Below are positions 46,901 to 53,184 of a stretch of 64,000 nucleotides of DNA, one piece after another. Position numbers and translations under genes: made by a program. Every line of letters begins with the position of its first letter. Positions within the stretch are counted from its first letter, which is position 1. The notes beneath the pieces were generated by a model. That model was not told the DNA's origin. It saw only the letters and a program-made list of their open reading frames with translations, and ran no database searches. The stretch is from contig JANPIX010000009.1 of assembly GCA_031425195.1 (NCBI GenBank), forward strand, positions 62,001 through 126,000. Reading direction: 5' to 3'. The stretch comes from JANPIX01 sp031425195 (GTDB lineage Bacteria > Pseudomonadota > Alphaproteobacteria > Rhodobacterales > Rhodobacteraceae).

Positions 46901-47448
46901 GGGTATTGCGTGTAACCTTGGCCCTGCCCCGAAAAATCGGCGTAAAGTTCGATGACGTGACCGACGTCCACAATGATCAGGAAAGGGGGCCAGCCATCGC
47001 TGCGCGCCACCGCGCGGGCATAGCCATCGGCCTGATTGCGCGCGCGCAACATGGTATCATCCCAGCGCCTTGTGCCACGTGTGCCGTGCCCTTGGCGTTG
47101 CTTTGGGGCCAGATCGGGCAACCGGGAAGGCTGGGCATCAGGATCGGCCTGTGCGGGTTCGGCAATGCCCTGTTTCGCTTCCATCACGAATGCGCCACTG
47201 CGATAAAGGTCAATAAACCCGCGCGACTGCACACCCGTGTGAATGAAGGTCACAGGGCGTTCAAAACGGTAGTCATCACTTTGGGCATCTGCCGTTGCGG
47301 GCTTCGGGGCGGGCACACCCAAAAGCTGGGTCAGTTCGATTGCAAATTGCTGAAAATTGGCCCGTTCGCTGCCGCCAGATTTTGCCCAGCGTTCAATGAA
47401 ATCATCTGCCGTCAAGTTACCACCCAAAGCTGAACGCCAGCCGATCAT
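43966..47448 (-). CDS. MmeI-like (type IIL) single-chain restriction-modification enzyme
   Basis: A 1160-residue protein. Residues D80-x9-E90-A-K92 match the nuclease motif of MmeI (D-x9-E-x-K). After a helical spacer come HYTP (367-370), SAM-binding motif I DPACGSGNF (from 427) and catalytic motif IV NPPF (591-594) of an N6-adenine methyltransferase. A target-recognition region follows, and a C-terminal extension of about 200 residues includes a winged-helix-like end; MmeI itself has 919 residues. Such enzymes methylate one strand and cut unmodified DNA at a fixed distance, without partner subunits. The bases coding for about residues 680-920 are visibly poorer in GC than the rest, as expected for a swapped recognition domain. 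It is the last gene of the element's operon. Confidence 0.85.
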   Translation of the reverse strand: MIGWRSALGGNLTADDFIERWAKSGGSERANFQQFAIELTQLLGVPAPKPATADAQSDDYRFERPVTFIHTGVQSRGFIDLYRSGAFVMEAKQGIAEPAQADPDAQPSRLPDLAPKQRQGHGTRGTRRWDDTMLRARNQADGYARAVARSDGWPPFLIIVDVGHVIELYADFSGQGQGYTQYPDGTRYRIALNDLRDPKTLDRLRTIWTDPHSLDPSKISATVTREVADRLAALGRSFDGQDPQEVARFLMRCLFTMFAEDVRLIPENSFKALLQNLRGHPEHAAPALKALWETMNTGGFSPVLMTDLKRFNGGLFKDANALPLNEVQLSLLIDAASKDWKEVEPAIFGTLLERALSLKDRHKLGAHYTPRAYVERLVNPTVIEPLRADWLGVQGSAMILAGQGKLDEARAEVQAFHRRLCDIRVLDPACGSGNFLYVALELMKRLEGEVTALLADLGEDQVALSLEGHTVDPHQFLGIELNPWAAAVAELVLWIGYLQWHFRTHGQASPAEPVLRDFRNIENRDAVLDWEGRKERRDDQGQLVTRWDGESTILHNVTGERVPDPLARVQVWDYSKPRPAKWPDVDFIVGNPPFIGNKRMRDALGDGYTEALRKAYPKIPESADFVMFWWDKAAIAVRAYNPAKGKGARRFGLITTNSLRQTFNRRVLELHLADKKTPLYLTFAIPDHPWVDAGDGAAVRIAMTVAEAGRGSGLLLTVTAEEKRAIEADGRSVQLADQRGLIFADLRTGADIAGSKPLKANLGLAHQGVIPVGEGFRVSARQARELYSDAVAARVLRPYLNGKQFIDAAKPDYIVDFLGLSEQEALRRYPALYQLILDAVKPQRDNVNRQGHREKWWIFGEPRIKMRPALDSVARYVATCRTAKHRVFAFLESRILPDAKLVAISLDDGWQLAALSSKFHVDWAKASGGWLGVGNDSNYNHAQCFNLFPFPIPTDPQKARLRELGEQLDAHRKAQQAAHPKLTLTAMYNVLEKLRAGERIEGRDKETYDQGLVGILRDIHDKIDAEVAAAYGWPVDLTDDEILHRLVDLNRERAREEQQGLIRWLRPDYQNPRGKAAVAAGEQSDMDLGTAPSAAKTAWPKTLPEQMTAVQKALAGLGVATPDQVARQFSRGRAATVQPLLETLTALGQAHVIDNGRFAA

Positions 47449-47493
47449 GCCAGCTTTTCGGGGGAAGGCTAGGGGGTTCGAAAAGGTTTGGGA

Positions 47494-48132
47494 TCAGTCT
47501 GTAAGCCATTCGAGCGGCGCACCCGGATATCGCCCCTGCATCCACTGGGCAAAGGCCACATCCCCTGCGCAGTCGGCGGCGTCAATCCCATCCATCATCC
47601 GATGGTAGGTTGTCCAGTGCATCCCCTTGGGTTTTCGCGGGGGAAGCGATGCCGTGCCGGGTTCGCCCCCCAAGGCGACGCGCAACTTGTCGGCGCGGCG
47701 CATATGCCGCTGCATAGGCAAGTCAGACCGGCTGGCATAGGTCAGCTTCAAGCAATGTCGGCAAAGGAAGTAACGCGCGCCCAGATACAATTTGGCAACG
47801 CGCTTGGCGCACCAGCGCCCGTTGCGAGTGCCAGGACACAGAAACCAGCGGCGCTGACCCCCATAAGCGCATTCAGATTGGGTCAGCAGAATTGGTTGTT
47901 CGACGTTCTGCCAATCGCACCCGTCATAACAGATCCGATAGTTCAGGATCAGCCGCTGATCCTCGGCCCGCATGGAAATGCTGGCGACCTTTTCGCCGTC
48001 AACTGTCCACTTCCACCCGCCCGAGTAACCCGGCGTCAACAGTTTGGCCTTGGCCAGTTTGTTTACGTCGAGATTGCGAAATTGTTCTGCCTTGGGATGC
48101 CATGCCGTGCGCCCTGATCCATATCCGCCCAT
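47494..48132 (-). CDS. Unrecognised protein with a four-cysteine cluster
   Basis: A 212-residue protein starting MGGYGSGRTAW. The centre holds CPGTRNGRWC followed by CRHC, four cysteines that could bind zinc. The middle includes the aromatic QRRWFLCPG and the end GRYPGAPLEWLTD. I recall similar hypothetical proteins on proteobacterial mobile elements, but no function is known to me. It lies 45 bases before the MmeI-like gene and 24 bases after the small gene upstream, so it is co-transcribed with both. Confidence 0.75.
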   Translation of the reverse strand: MGGYGSGRTAWHPKAEQFRNLDVNKLAKAKLLTPGYSGGWKWTVDGEKVASISMRAEDQRLILNYRICYDGCDWQNVEQPILLTQSECAYGGQRRWFLCPGTRNGRWCAKRVAKLYLGARYFLCRHCLKLTYASRSDLPMQRHMRRADKLRVALGGEPGTASLPPRKPKGMHWTTYHRMMDGIDAADCAGDVAFAQWMQGRYPGAPLEWLTD

Positions 48133-48156
48133 TTTTTCCCTCTGGATTTTCCGAAA

Positions 48157-48522
48157 TCATTTGGCAAGTCTGCCATTGGCTTTAGTTGCGAAGGTGCGCC
48201 CGCAAGTGCCAAAGTACGCCGCGCCAGCGCCGATCAGTTCAATTTCGGCCCGCCACGCGCGGGTTGCCCCCCACCCCAGCGCCATTGCCACCGCGCCGTA
48301 AGTGGACGGGCCATGCAATCGCAGATGGTCCAGATACACGCCTGCATCAGCGTCCAGACCATCGGCCCGCGCCACAGGGGCGGGCCACGCGATTGCCACC
48401 CGCCCCCCTGCTAATTCCGCTAATTCCGCTAATCGGGGCGGTTCCCTTTTTATATTCGGGAAATTGTCCGGACCATTGCTTGCAGGCAGTTTCGCCAGCG
48501 CATCCGCCACGTCAAACCACAT
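48157..48522 (-). CDS. Small unrecognised protein carrying a repeat-derived LAELAELA stretch
   Basis: A 121-residue protein that overlaps the end of the DUF3987 gene by 11 bases. The C-terminal part (GPSTYGAVAMALGWGATRAWRAE) looks like a helix-turn-helix that could bind DNA. Residues around 31-38 (LAELAELAGG) are encoded by a 27-bp repeat that also sits in the integrase gene in another reading frame. Function is unknown. Confidence 0.65.
   Translation of the reverse strand: MWFDVADALAKLPASNGPDNFPNIKREPPRLAELAELAGGRVAIAWPAPVARADGLDADAGVYLDHLRLHGPSTYGAVAMALGWGATRAWRAEIELIGAGAAYFGTCGRTFATKANGRLAK
48405..48431 (+). repeat. 27-bp repeat with a nine-base unit, copy 1
   Basis: The sequence is CCCCTG followed by overlapping GCTAATTCC units. 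Its exact reverse complement is found at 52219-52245 in the integrase gene, and the identity ends sharply on both sides. Confidence 0.85.
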
Positions 48523-50038
48523 CGCCGCCCCTCACAATCCGGAAAGCATTCCTGCGGCTTTTGCCCCCAATTTCCGTGCCATCGGGCAATTCAATCAGCC
48601 AGCCAAATTCCAACAGAACGGCCACGGCTTTGCGCACCTGTTTTGCCTCGCGTATCGCATTTGGCCCGAATTGCAGAATGTCCGATGAAACGATGGTGCT
48701 GGGGTCACGCGCTTGGCCCTGTGCAACTTTCGGCCAGCCGCCTAGCAGCCAGACGCGCAGCGCCTCGGCCTGCCGGGTTTCAGTGGATACGATTGCCGCA
48801 TCCGACAGGCGCACCGCCTCGGCCAGATAGAATTGCGCCAGTTCGATGCCCCATGCCATCGCTTGCACCGTCACCAAAGGCGCGTGCAGGTCTTGCCATA
48901 GGGTCAGCACCCCCGCGATGCGCGCTGCCTGTTCTGCCGATTTGCTGGCGTAGCCCGTCACATGGGCCAGACTGCGCCCCGGCCCCTGTTCCGCCTCGAT
49001 TTTGTCGGCATAGGCCACGAGCAATGCCCGGGCGTCAGAGGCTAGGGGAATGTGGCGCGGTTTCAGTTCCCGCGTGTCAGGGTCCATCGGCATGGGGGTT
49101 TCAAGGATGGTGCGCAGGCGTGCGGAAAAGGCCCCCAGCGCCGCATCATCGCGCCGCATATGCGACGATAGGCGCGTGCCAATGGTGCTGGGCGGTTGGG
49201 TGACTAAGATGCGGGGCAGAAAGCCTGTTCCCGTTGCAACGCCATCGGCCATCAAGGCCCCCGCCGCATCGGGTTGCACCATCAGGTGAACGGCAAGCCG
49301 CCGCCCGAACAGGGTGATCGAACCATCCCCCGCGCGCGTGCGGCGAATTGCATTTCCTTGCCAAAGGTCATTCAGTGCCGCCAAGGTTTTCAGGCGGTTG
49401 TCACTGTTCATCGCGTGCCCGCCGATGAATTGCCCGCCTTCCTCTGAAAAAATGCCGAGCGATGGTTGCCCTTCGGCAAACATGCGGGTCAGGCCTTCAA
49501 AGGTCGGTTCGGTCACGGTTCGATCAGCAGACGGCGGGGCCATCGGTTCGGCCCCCAGCGCGTTCAAGTCAGCCTGCGCCGCCGTTTGCCTTTCACCGTT
49601 GCCTGTCTTTGCCGTTGCCAGGATGCGGTCACGTTCCCCTTTCCAAAGGGCCTGTGCGTTGCGGCACGCGGCCAGTTCCTCGCGCTGGGTCTGGCCCGCA
49701 TCCCTTTCATAGTCGCGCAGCGCGGCCATCAGGGGCTTGTCGCAAGATGATTTCCGTTCGCCCGATTGCGCGATGGTCAGGGCATAGATCGACAGGGGCG
49801 CATCGCCCCCGCCAAGGGTTTCGACATTGCCAAAGGCCTGCACGGCCAAGGATGCCACCGCCAGCGCCGATTGTGCGGGAATTGCGATAGGGGCAAGGGT
49901 TATGCCCTGCACCGCGTCCACCGCCGCGCGCAACGGCCCCAGCGCCGCAACGGGGTATTCCGAACCAGCGAAAGGCGCACGCAACAGGGGTTGCGGCCCT
50001 TCGCCAAGGAAGGGGGTTTCCAATGGGTGCATGTTCAT
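48512..50038 (-). CDS. DUF3987 (YfjI-like) replication protein
   Basis: A 508-residue protein of the DUF3987 group, which in mobile elements accompanies a primase and resembles a helicase-like ATPase. A degenerate P loop reads AQSGERKSS near residue 92 and a Walker B-like acidic stretch reads GIFSEEGGQF near residue 198. It begins MNMHPLETPFLGEGP and its start overlaps the primase stop by four bases (ATGA). Together with the Toprim protein it probably replicates the excised element. The activity is inferred from family and context. Confidence 0.82.
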   Translation of the reverse strand: MNMHPLETPFLGEGPQPLLRAPFAGSEYPVAALGPLRAAVDAVQGITLAPIAIPAQSALAVASLAVQAFGNVETLGGGDAPLSIYALTIAQSGERKSSCDKPLMAALRDYERDAGQTQREELAACRNAQALWKGERDRILATAKTGNGERQTAAQADLNALGAEPMAPPSADRTVTEPTFEGLTRMFAEGQPSLGIFSEEGGQFIGGHAMNSDNRLKTLAALNDLWQGNAIRRTRAGDGSITLFGRRLAVHLMVQPDAAGALMADGVATGTGFLPRILVTQPPSTIGTRLSSHMRRDDAALGAFSARLRTILETPMPMDPDTRELKPRHIPLASDARALLVAYADKIEAEQGPGRSLAHVTGYASKSAEQAARIAGVLTLWQDLHAPLVTVQAMAWGIELAQFYLAEAVRLSDAAIVSTETRQAEALRVWLLGGWPKVAQGQARDPSTIVSSDILQFGPNAIREAKQVRKAVAVLLEFGWLIELPDGTEIGGKSRRNAFRIVRGGDVV

Positions 50039-50952
50039 GCGGCCACCCCGCTTTCCTGATGATGGAAAGCCGTGCCTTTTCCTACTTTCAGGAAAAGGAC
50101 GTCATTCCAATCCTGTCCTTTAGGGGCTGACAAAATAGAAACGCGCCACCCCAGCGCCGTAGCCCGATTGGCAAGCGCAAATGCCGCCTCGGCCCCCGGT
50201 TCATCGCCGTCCGCCGCGATGGTCAAACGCCCCGGATCGGCGGGCAGGTGCAGGCCGCGCAGTCCCGATGTGGACAGCGCAGCCCATACCATTGCAGGGG
50301 CGCGTAGCAGGCCGCACAGCAGGCTTAGGCCCGTCTCTATCCCCTCGCACACCACCAGCGGCCCGTGCGCCTCTGACAAGCGCACAGCGCCCCCGGAACA
50401 AGGCCCAAGCATCGCCTTGTCTGGTGTTACCCTTGCCTTGCCTGTGCCATCGGCGCGCAGATAGGTGCGATGCACGGCAAATGTCCCCACCCCGTCCACC
50501 CGTGCCACCATTGCCGGGTGACGATGCCCCGTTGCGTGCCAAGCGTTCGGGTGAAACCGCAAGGTATCTGGCAGGGGGCAGGTAATTGCCCGCCCCCGCA
50601 GATAGGTTTCTGCCGCCGTGCCAATGATCGGCAAGGCCGCACAATCTGACCACAACGCGCGCGCCTGCGCAGCCCGCCGTTCATCATCCTTGGCGCGTTC
50701 GGCATCGGCGCGGCGCTGGGCCAAGGGGTCAAGCTGAATTGCATCAGGGGACAGGCCCGCCGCGTGCAGAATGTCGCGAAAGGCGCAGCCGGATTTGTGG
50801 CAATAGGCCAGCATCCGGCCACCGTCGATCCGCAAGGAAAGGCCGGATTGATCGCGCCGCCGTTCGGGTTTGCAGACGGGGCAAGGGGCATTGCCCGTGT
50901 GCCCGCGCCAGATGCCCCCCAGGTTGCCGCAAAGGGTTTTCGCGTCCATCAT
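50035..50952 (-). CDS. Zinc-finger/Toprim primase-like protein
   Basis: A 305-residue protein with an N-terminal CHC2-like zinc finger (C24-P-V-C27 and C51-H-K-S-G-C56) and a C-terminal Toprim domain with the catalytic Glu in VVCEGIETGLSLL and the acidic pair in IAADGDEPGAEAA. This is the layout of phage and plasmid primases. The start at 50952 overlaps the stop of a 31-residue ORF (ATGA); an adjacent second ATG is also possible. GGGGGG upstream could act as ribosome binding site. Confidence 0.88.
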   Translation of the reverse strand: MMDAKTLCGNLGGIWRGHTGNAPCPVCKPERRRDQSGLSLRIDGGRMLAYCHKSGCAFRDILHAAGLSPDAIQLDPLAQRRADAERAKDDERRAAQARALWSDCAALPIIGTAAETYLRGRAITCPLPDTLRFHPNAWHATGHRHPAMVARVDGVGTFAVHRTYLRADGTGKARVTPDKAMLGPCSGGAVRLSEAHGPLVVCEGIETGLSLLCGLLRAPAMVWAALSTSGLRGLHLPADPGRLTIAADGDEPGAEAAFALANRATALGWRVSILSAPKGQDWNDVLFLKVGKGTAFHHQESGVAA

Positions 50953-51044
50953 GCGGCCCCCCAAATCAACACGGCAATGGCGTGCGCCTGTGCCTCTGTC
51001 AGGCCATAGGCAAAGCGAAGGCGCGCAATTTGCAGGGCAATCAT
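50949..51044 (-). CDS. 31-residue ORF coupled to the primase gene
   Basis: The frame encodes MIALQIARLRF, then AYGLTEAQAHAIAVLIWGAA, a short helical peptide with a turn. AAGGCGG lies about eight bases before the ATG, and the stop overlaps the primase start (ATGA). Its own start overlaps the stop of a 16-residue ORF. The chain of ATGA overlaps is the main evidence that it is translated. Confidence 0.6.
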   Translation of the reverse strand: MIALQIARLRFAYGLTEAQAHAIAVLIWGAA

Positions 51045-51091
51045 GCTGCACCGCCTTGTGCCGCGAGGGACAGGAAATGTCTGTTTTTCAT
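51041..51091 (-). CDS. 16-residue leader ORF
   Basis: The frame encodes MKNRHFLSLAAQGGAA. TTAGGGA lies about eight bases upstream of its ATG, and its stop overlaps the start of the 31-residue ORF. It may be a leader peptide that sets translation of the replication genes. Too short to judge by composition. Confidence 0.4.
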   Translation of the reverse strand: MKNRHFLSLAAQGGAA

Positions 51092-51113
51092 GGTGTATTC
51101 CCTAAGGATGAGG

Positions 51114-51193
51114 TTGATCCAAGGGGCAGGCGAGGCTATACTAGAATTGCAAAATGAAGCCTCAGCCCCGCCCGTTGGCGGGGTTGTTTTTTT
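51114..51193 (+). ncRNA. Candidate small RNA with its own promoter and terminator
   Basis: On the plus strand TTGATC (51114-51119) and TATACT (51137-51142) are separated by exactly 17 bases, a good sigma-70 promoter. About 25 bases later a seven-pair hairpin (CCCCGCC/GGCGGGG, 51166-51183) is followed by TTGTTTTTTT, a strong intrinsic terminator. A transcript of about 45 bases would start near 51149. It is antisense to the leader of the primase operon and touches the end of alpA. Confidence 0.55.
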
Positions 51194-51380
51194 ATGCAGC
51201 GTTCGTTTTCGGTCTGTTAAGGAGCCAGTCGGCGATTGCGCTTTCGGGCCATGCGACAGCCTTGGCGGTCAGGCGCACTGGGCGCGGGAAAGCGCCTTTT
51301 GCCATCAGATCGTAAATTGTGGAACGTGAAAGCCCGGTAAGTTCTTGGACGGCGGGACGGCGCAGGTGCTTATCAGCCAT
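51192..51380 (-). CDS. alpA: AlpA-family regulator
   Basis: A 62-residue winged helix-turn-helix protein (LRRPAVQELTGLSRSTIYDL and KGAFPRPVRL, VAWPESAIADWL), the pattern of AlpA/excisionase-like proteins that control integrase genes or help excision in P4-like elements. The ATG at 51380 has TAAGGAAAA upstream; a longer frame to 51464 runs through terminators and was not used. Only about 40 bases separate it from a terminator upstream, so its transcription may depend on readthrough. Confidence 0.9.
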   Translation of the reverse strand: MADKHLRRPAVQELTGLSRSTIYDLMAKGAFPRPVRLTAKAVAWPESAIADWLLNRPKTNAA

Positions 51381-51416
51381 GCTGTTTTCCTTACATTTTT
51401 GGGGGGGGTAGAAACG

Positions 51417-51447
51417 AAAAAAGCCGCCTAGCGGATGCTGGGCGGCT
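51417..51447 (-). terminator. Intrinsic terminator just upstream of alpA
   Basis: On the minus strand arms AGCCGCC and GGCGGCT enclose 12 bases and are followed by TTTTT. It ends about 40 bases before the alpA start codon. Confidence 0.75.
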
Positions 51448-51462
51448 GTGTGCCTACGGCAC

Positions 51463-51488
51463 AAAAAAAACCGGTCGTTTCCGACCGG
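51463..51488 (-). terminator. Strong intrinsic terminator downstream of the integrase gene
   Basis: On the minus strand arms CCGGTCG and CGACCGG with a GAAA tetraloop are followed by eight T. It stops leftward transcripts from the integrase side and lies in tandem with the terminator at 51417-51447. Confidence 0.88.
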
Positions 51489-51805
51489 CGTTACATCAGG
51501 CAGACTTTAAGTCATAGTTCGAAACATGCGTTCCGTTTAGGCATGAGTCCGCAACCCTTGAATCGCACAGTTTGCGAGCGGGTGCAACCGCAGATTTCCA
51601 CCCCGTTCTGTTGTGTTCTGACAGAAAGGAAATAAACGCTAACGCGCGGGCCAACTGCGCCAGCACCCGTCAATCATGTGGAAAGTCGGGAAAAGACGTG
51701 CCTGATGCACTCTTCGAACCCGATGATAGCGACTGTGCGCAAAATCCGGCGACTGTCAATACCATATCGTTCCGCAACGGTTTGCCTTGATCAAAAACCA
51801 TAATC
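51489..51805. other. Non-coding stretch between the integrase and the tandem terminators
   Basis: No convincing gene is seen in these 317 bases. A minus-strand frame of about 31 codons near 51760 has no ribosome binding site. TTGACA occurs on the minus strand near 51758 but no -10 sits at a proper distance. The stretch could be the 3' untranslated end of the integrase transcript or a leader for alpA. Confidence 0.4.
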
Positions 51806-53026
51806 CTAGCCAATCCTCACCACCTTGCCCGCTTCACCCGCTAGATATCCCGCCCAAGCGTCCATCATTTTCCGCCGTTTGTCGAACATATCCGAGCGGG
51901 CATAGGCCGCCTCGGCCTTGTCCTTGATCGTGTGGGCAAGTGCGGCCTCGGCCACCTCGCGCGGGAAGGTGCTACGTTCCTGTGTCCAAGTGCGGAATGA
52001 CGTGCGAAAGCCGTGAATATCGGCGGCGAAGTCCAGTTCCTTGACCAGCTTGGAAAGCGTCATGTCCGACAGCGCCTTGCCCGCTTTCGTGCCGGGGAAC
52101 ACAAGCCCTGTGCCATCGCCAAGCGCCTTGGCCTCGCGCAGGATTTCCACCGCGCGCCGTGTCAGGGGGATGCGATGTTCCCGCTTGGCCTTCATCCGGC
52201 TGGCGGGGATGGTCCAAATAGCGGAATTAGCGGAATTAGCAGGGGTGCCCAAGTCAATTTCAGACCAAAGCGCGCCGCGCGCTTCGCCCGAACGGGTGGC
52301 AGTCAGCACCAGAAATTCAAAGGCCAGCTTTGTGGACAGGCCCGCGCCAGATGCCTGCACCGCCTTGATGCAATCGGCCACCTCGGCATAGGTCAGGGCC
52401 TTGCGATGTTCTTTCAGGCTTTGGTCACGCTTGGGCAAAGCCTGTGCGATGGATTGCGCCGGGTTGTCTTGCCGCCAGCCTTGGGCAACCGCCCATTTCA
52501 TCACAGTGCCGATGCGCTGGCGCACCCGTGCCGCCGTTTCCGGCTTTGCCGTCCAGATCGGTGACAGAACCGCCAGCACATCGGCGGTTGTCACATCGGC
52601 CACCCGCAATGCGCCAATGCGGGGGAAGGTGTAGGTTTCCAAGGTGGATATGAATTGCGCGCCGTGCTTGGCGTTGCGCCATGTGGGCAGGTGCAGCGCG
52701 TGAACCTTTCGCGCAGCTTCCTCGAATGTGAGCATCGCTTCGGCCTCGCGCTTGGCGCGCATCGGATCGCCACCGGATTGCGCCAGCTTGCGGTTGGCAA
52801 GAGCCGCCTCGCGCGCCTCGGCCAGCGATACCAGCGCCGGGTTGCCCAAGCCCATTTCGCACCGCTTGCCACGAATGACGATGCGCTGCACCCATTGCCG
52901 CGCACCGTTCGGTTGCACGCGAAGGAACAGGCCGTGCCCGTCAAAATACTTGCCAGGTTCCCGCGCCGTTTTCACGAATTGCGCAGTCAGGGCCTTTTCA
53001 GGCTTTCGCAGTCCTTCGGTCGCCAT
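51806..53026 (-). CDS. int: P4-type tyrosine recombinase (integrase)
   Basis: A 406-residue integrase with an N-terminal DUF4102 arm-binding domain (KYFDGHGLFLRVQPNGARQW), a core-binding domain and a catalytic domain with R245 (ATRSGEARG), H338-x2-R341 (HGFRTSFR), H365 and the nucleophile Y375. The start at 53026 follows GGGGGAT. Residues 264-269 (NSANSA) come from a 27-bp repeat inserted between the catalytic Arg and the His box. It integrates the element at tRNA-Ser and lies next to attR, as is usual. The paired ATCCCCCA repeats overlap its ribosome binding site. Confidence 0.95.
   Translation of the reverse strand: MATEGLRKPEKALTAQFVKTAREPGKYFDGHGLFLRVQPNGARQWVQRIVIRGKRCEMGLGNPALVSLAEAREAALANRKLAQSGGDPMRAKREAEAMLTFEEAARKVHALHLPTWRNAKHGAQFISTLETYTFPRIGALRVADVTTADVLAVLSPIWTAKPETAARVRQRIGTVMKWAVAQGWRQDNPAQSIAQALPKRDQSLKEHRKALTYAEVADCIKAVQASGAGLSTKLAFEFLVLTATRSGEARGALWSEIDLGTPANSANSAIWTIPASRMKAKREHRIPLTRRAVEILREAKALGDGTGLVFPGTKAGKALSDMTLSKLVKELDFAADIHGFRTSFRTWTQERSTFPREVAEAALAHTIKDKAEAAYARSDMFDKRRKMMDAWAGYLAGEAGKVVRIG
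52219..52245 (-). repeat. 27-bp repeat, copy 2 (inverted), inside the integrase gene
   Basis: Exact reverse complement of 48405-48431. In the integrase frame it encodes PANSANSA, while the first copy encodes AELAELAG, so the same DNA is tolerated in two different protein contexts. Confidence 0.85.
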
Positions 53027-53030
53027 GGCT

Positions 53031-53053
53031 ATCCCCCAGCCTATCCCCCACTT
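53031..53053 (+). repeat. Paired arm-type repeats at the integrase start
   Basis: ATCCCCCA (53031-53038) and ATCCCCCACTT (53043-53053) begin 12 bases apart, as do the copies near attL. On the minus strand they form the GGGGGAT ribosome binding region of the integrase gene. Confidence 0.6.
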
Positions 53054-53170
53054 AAAGCAGGATAACACGGGAATATGACGGACAAAAGCGGAATGATGGT
53101 GGCGTTAGGGCATTGAATCAAAGCGATATTCTGGAAAGCCCCGGAACAGTCTGGAATGTATAGCGGCGGA

Positions 53171-53184
53171 CTGTCTCTCCGCCA
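53171..53184 (+). repeat. attR: right copy of the 14-bp attachment core
   Basis: CTGTCTCTCCGCCA, identical to the tRNA-Ser 3' end. It is followed by GTTTTTT (53185-53191), which looks like the original terminator of the tRNA gene, now displaced by the insertion. Confidence 0.9.

Larger units (their letters stand above)
43807..53184. mobile_element. 9.4-kb tRNA-Ser integrated satellite-like element with restriction-modification cargo
   Basis: The element is bounded by a 14-bp direct repeat, CTGTCTCTCCGCCA, at the tRNA 3' end and again at 53171-53184. All eight larger genes and two tiny ORFs are on the minus strand: integrase at the far end, then AlpA, primase, DUF3987 protein, two unrecognised proteins and an MmeI-like enzyme. 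No capsid, conjugation or toxin genes were seen. The content (integrase, AlpA, primase, defence cargo) fits a P4-like satellite or small mobilisable island; this classification is an inference. Confidence 0.9.

Noticed and set aside
51605..51618. GTTC-N6-GTTC, resembling an SOS box upstream of alpA
   Set aside because: The spacing is six, not the seven bases seen at lexA, so LexA binding is unlikely.
51435..51635. A 66-codon plus-strand ORF between alpA and int
   Set aside because: It runs through both terminator hairpins and lacks a ribosome binding site.
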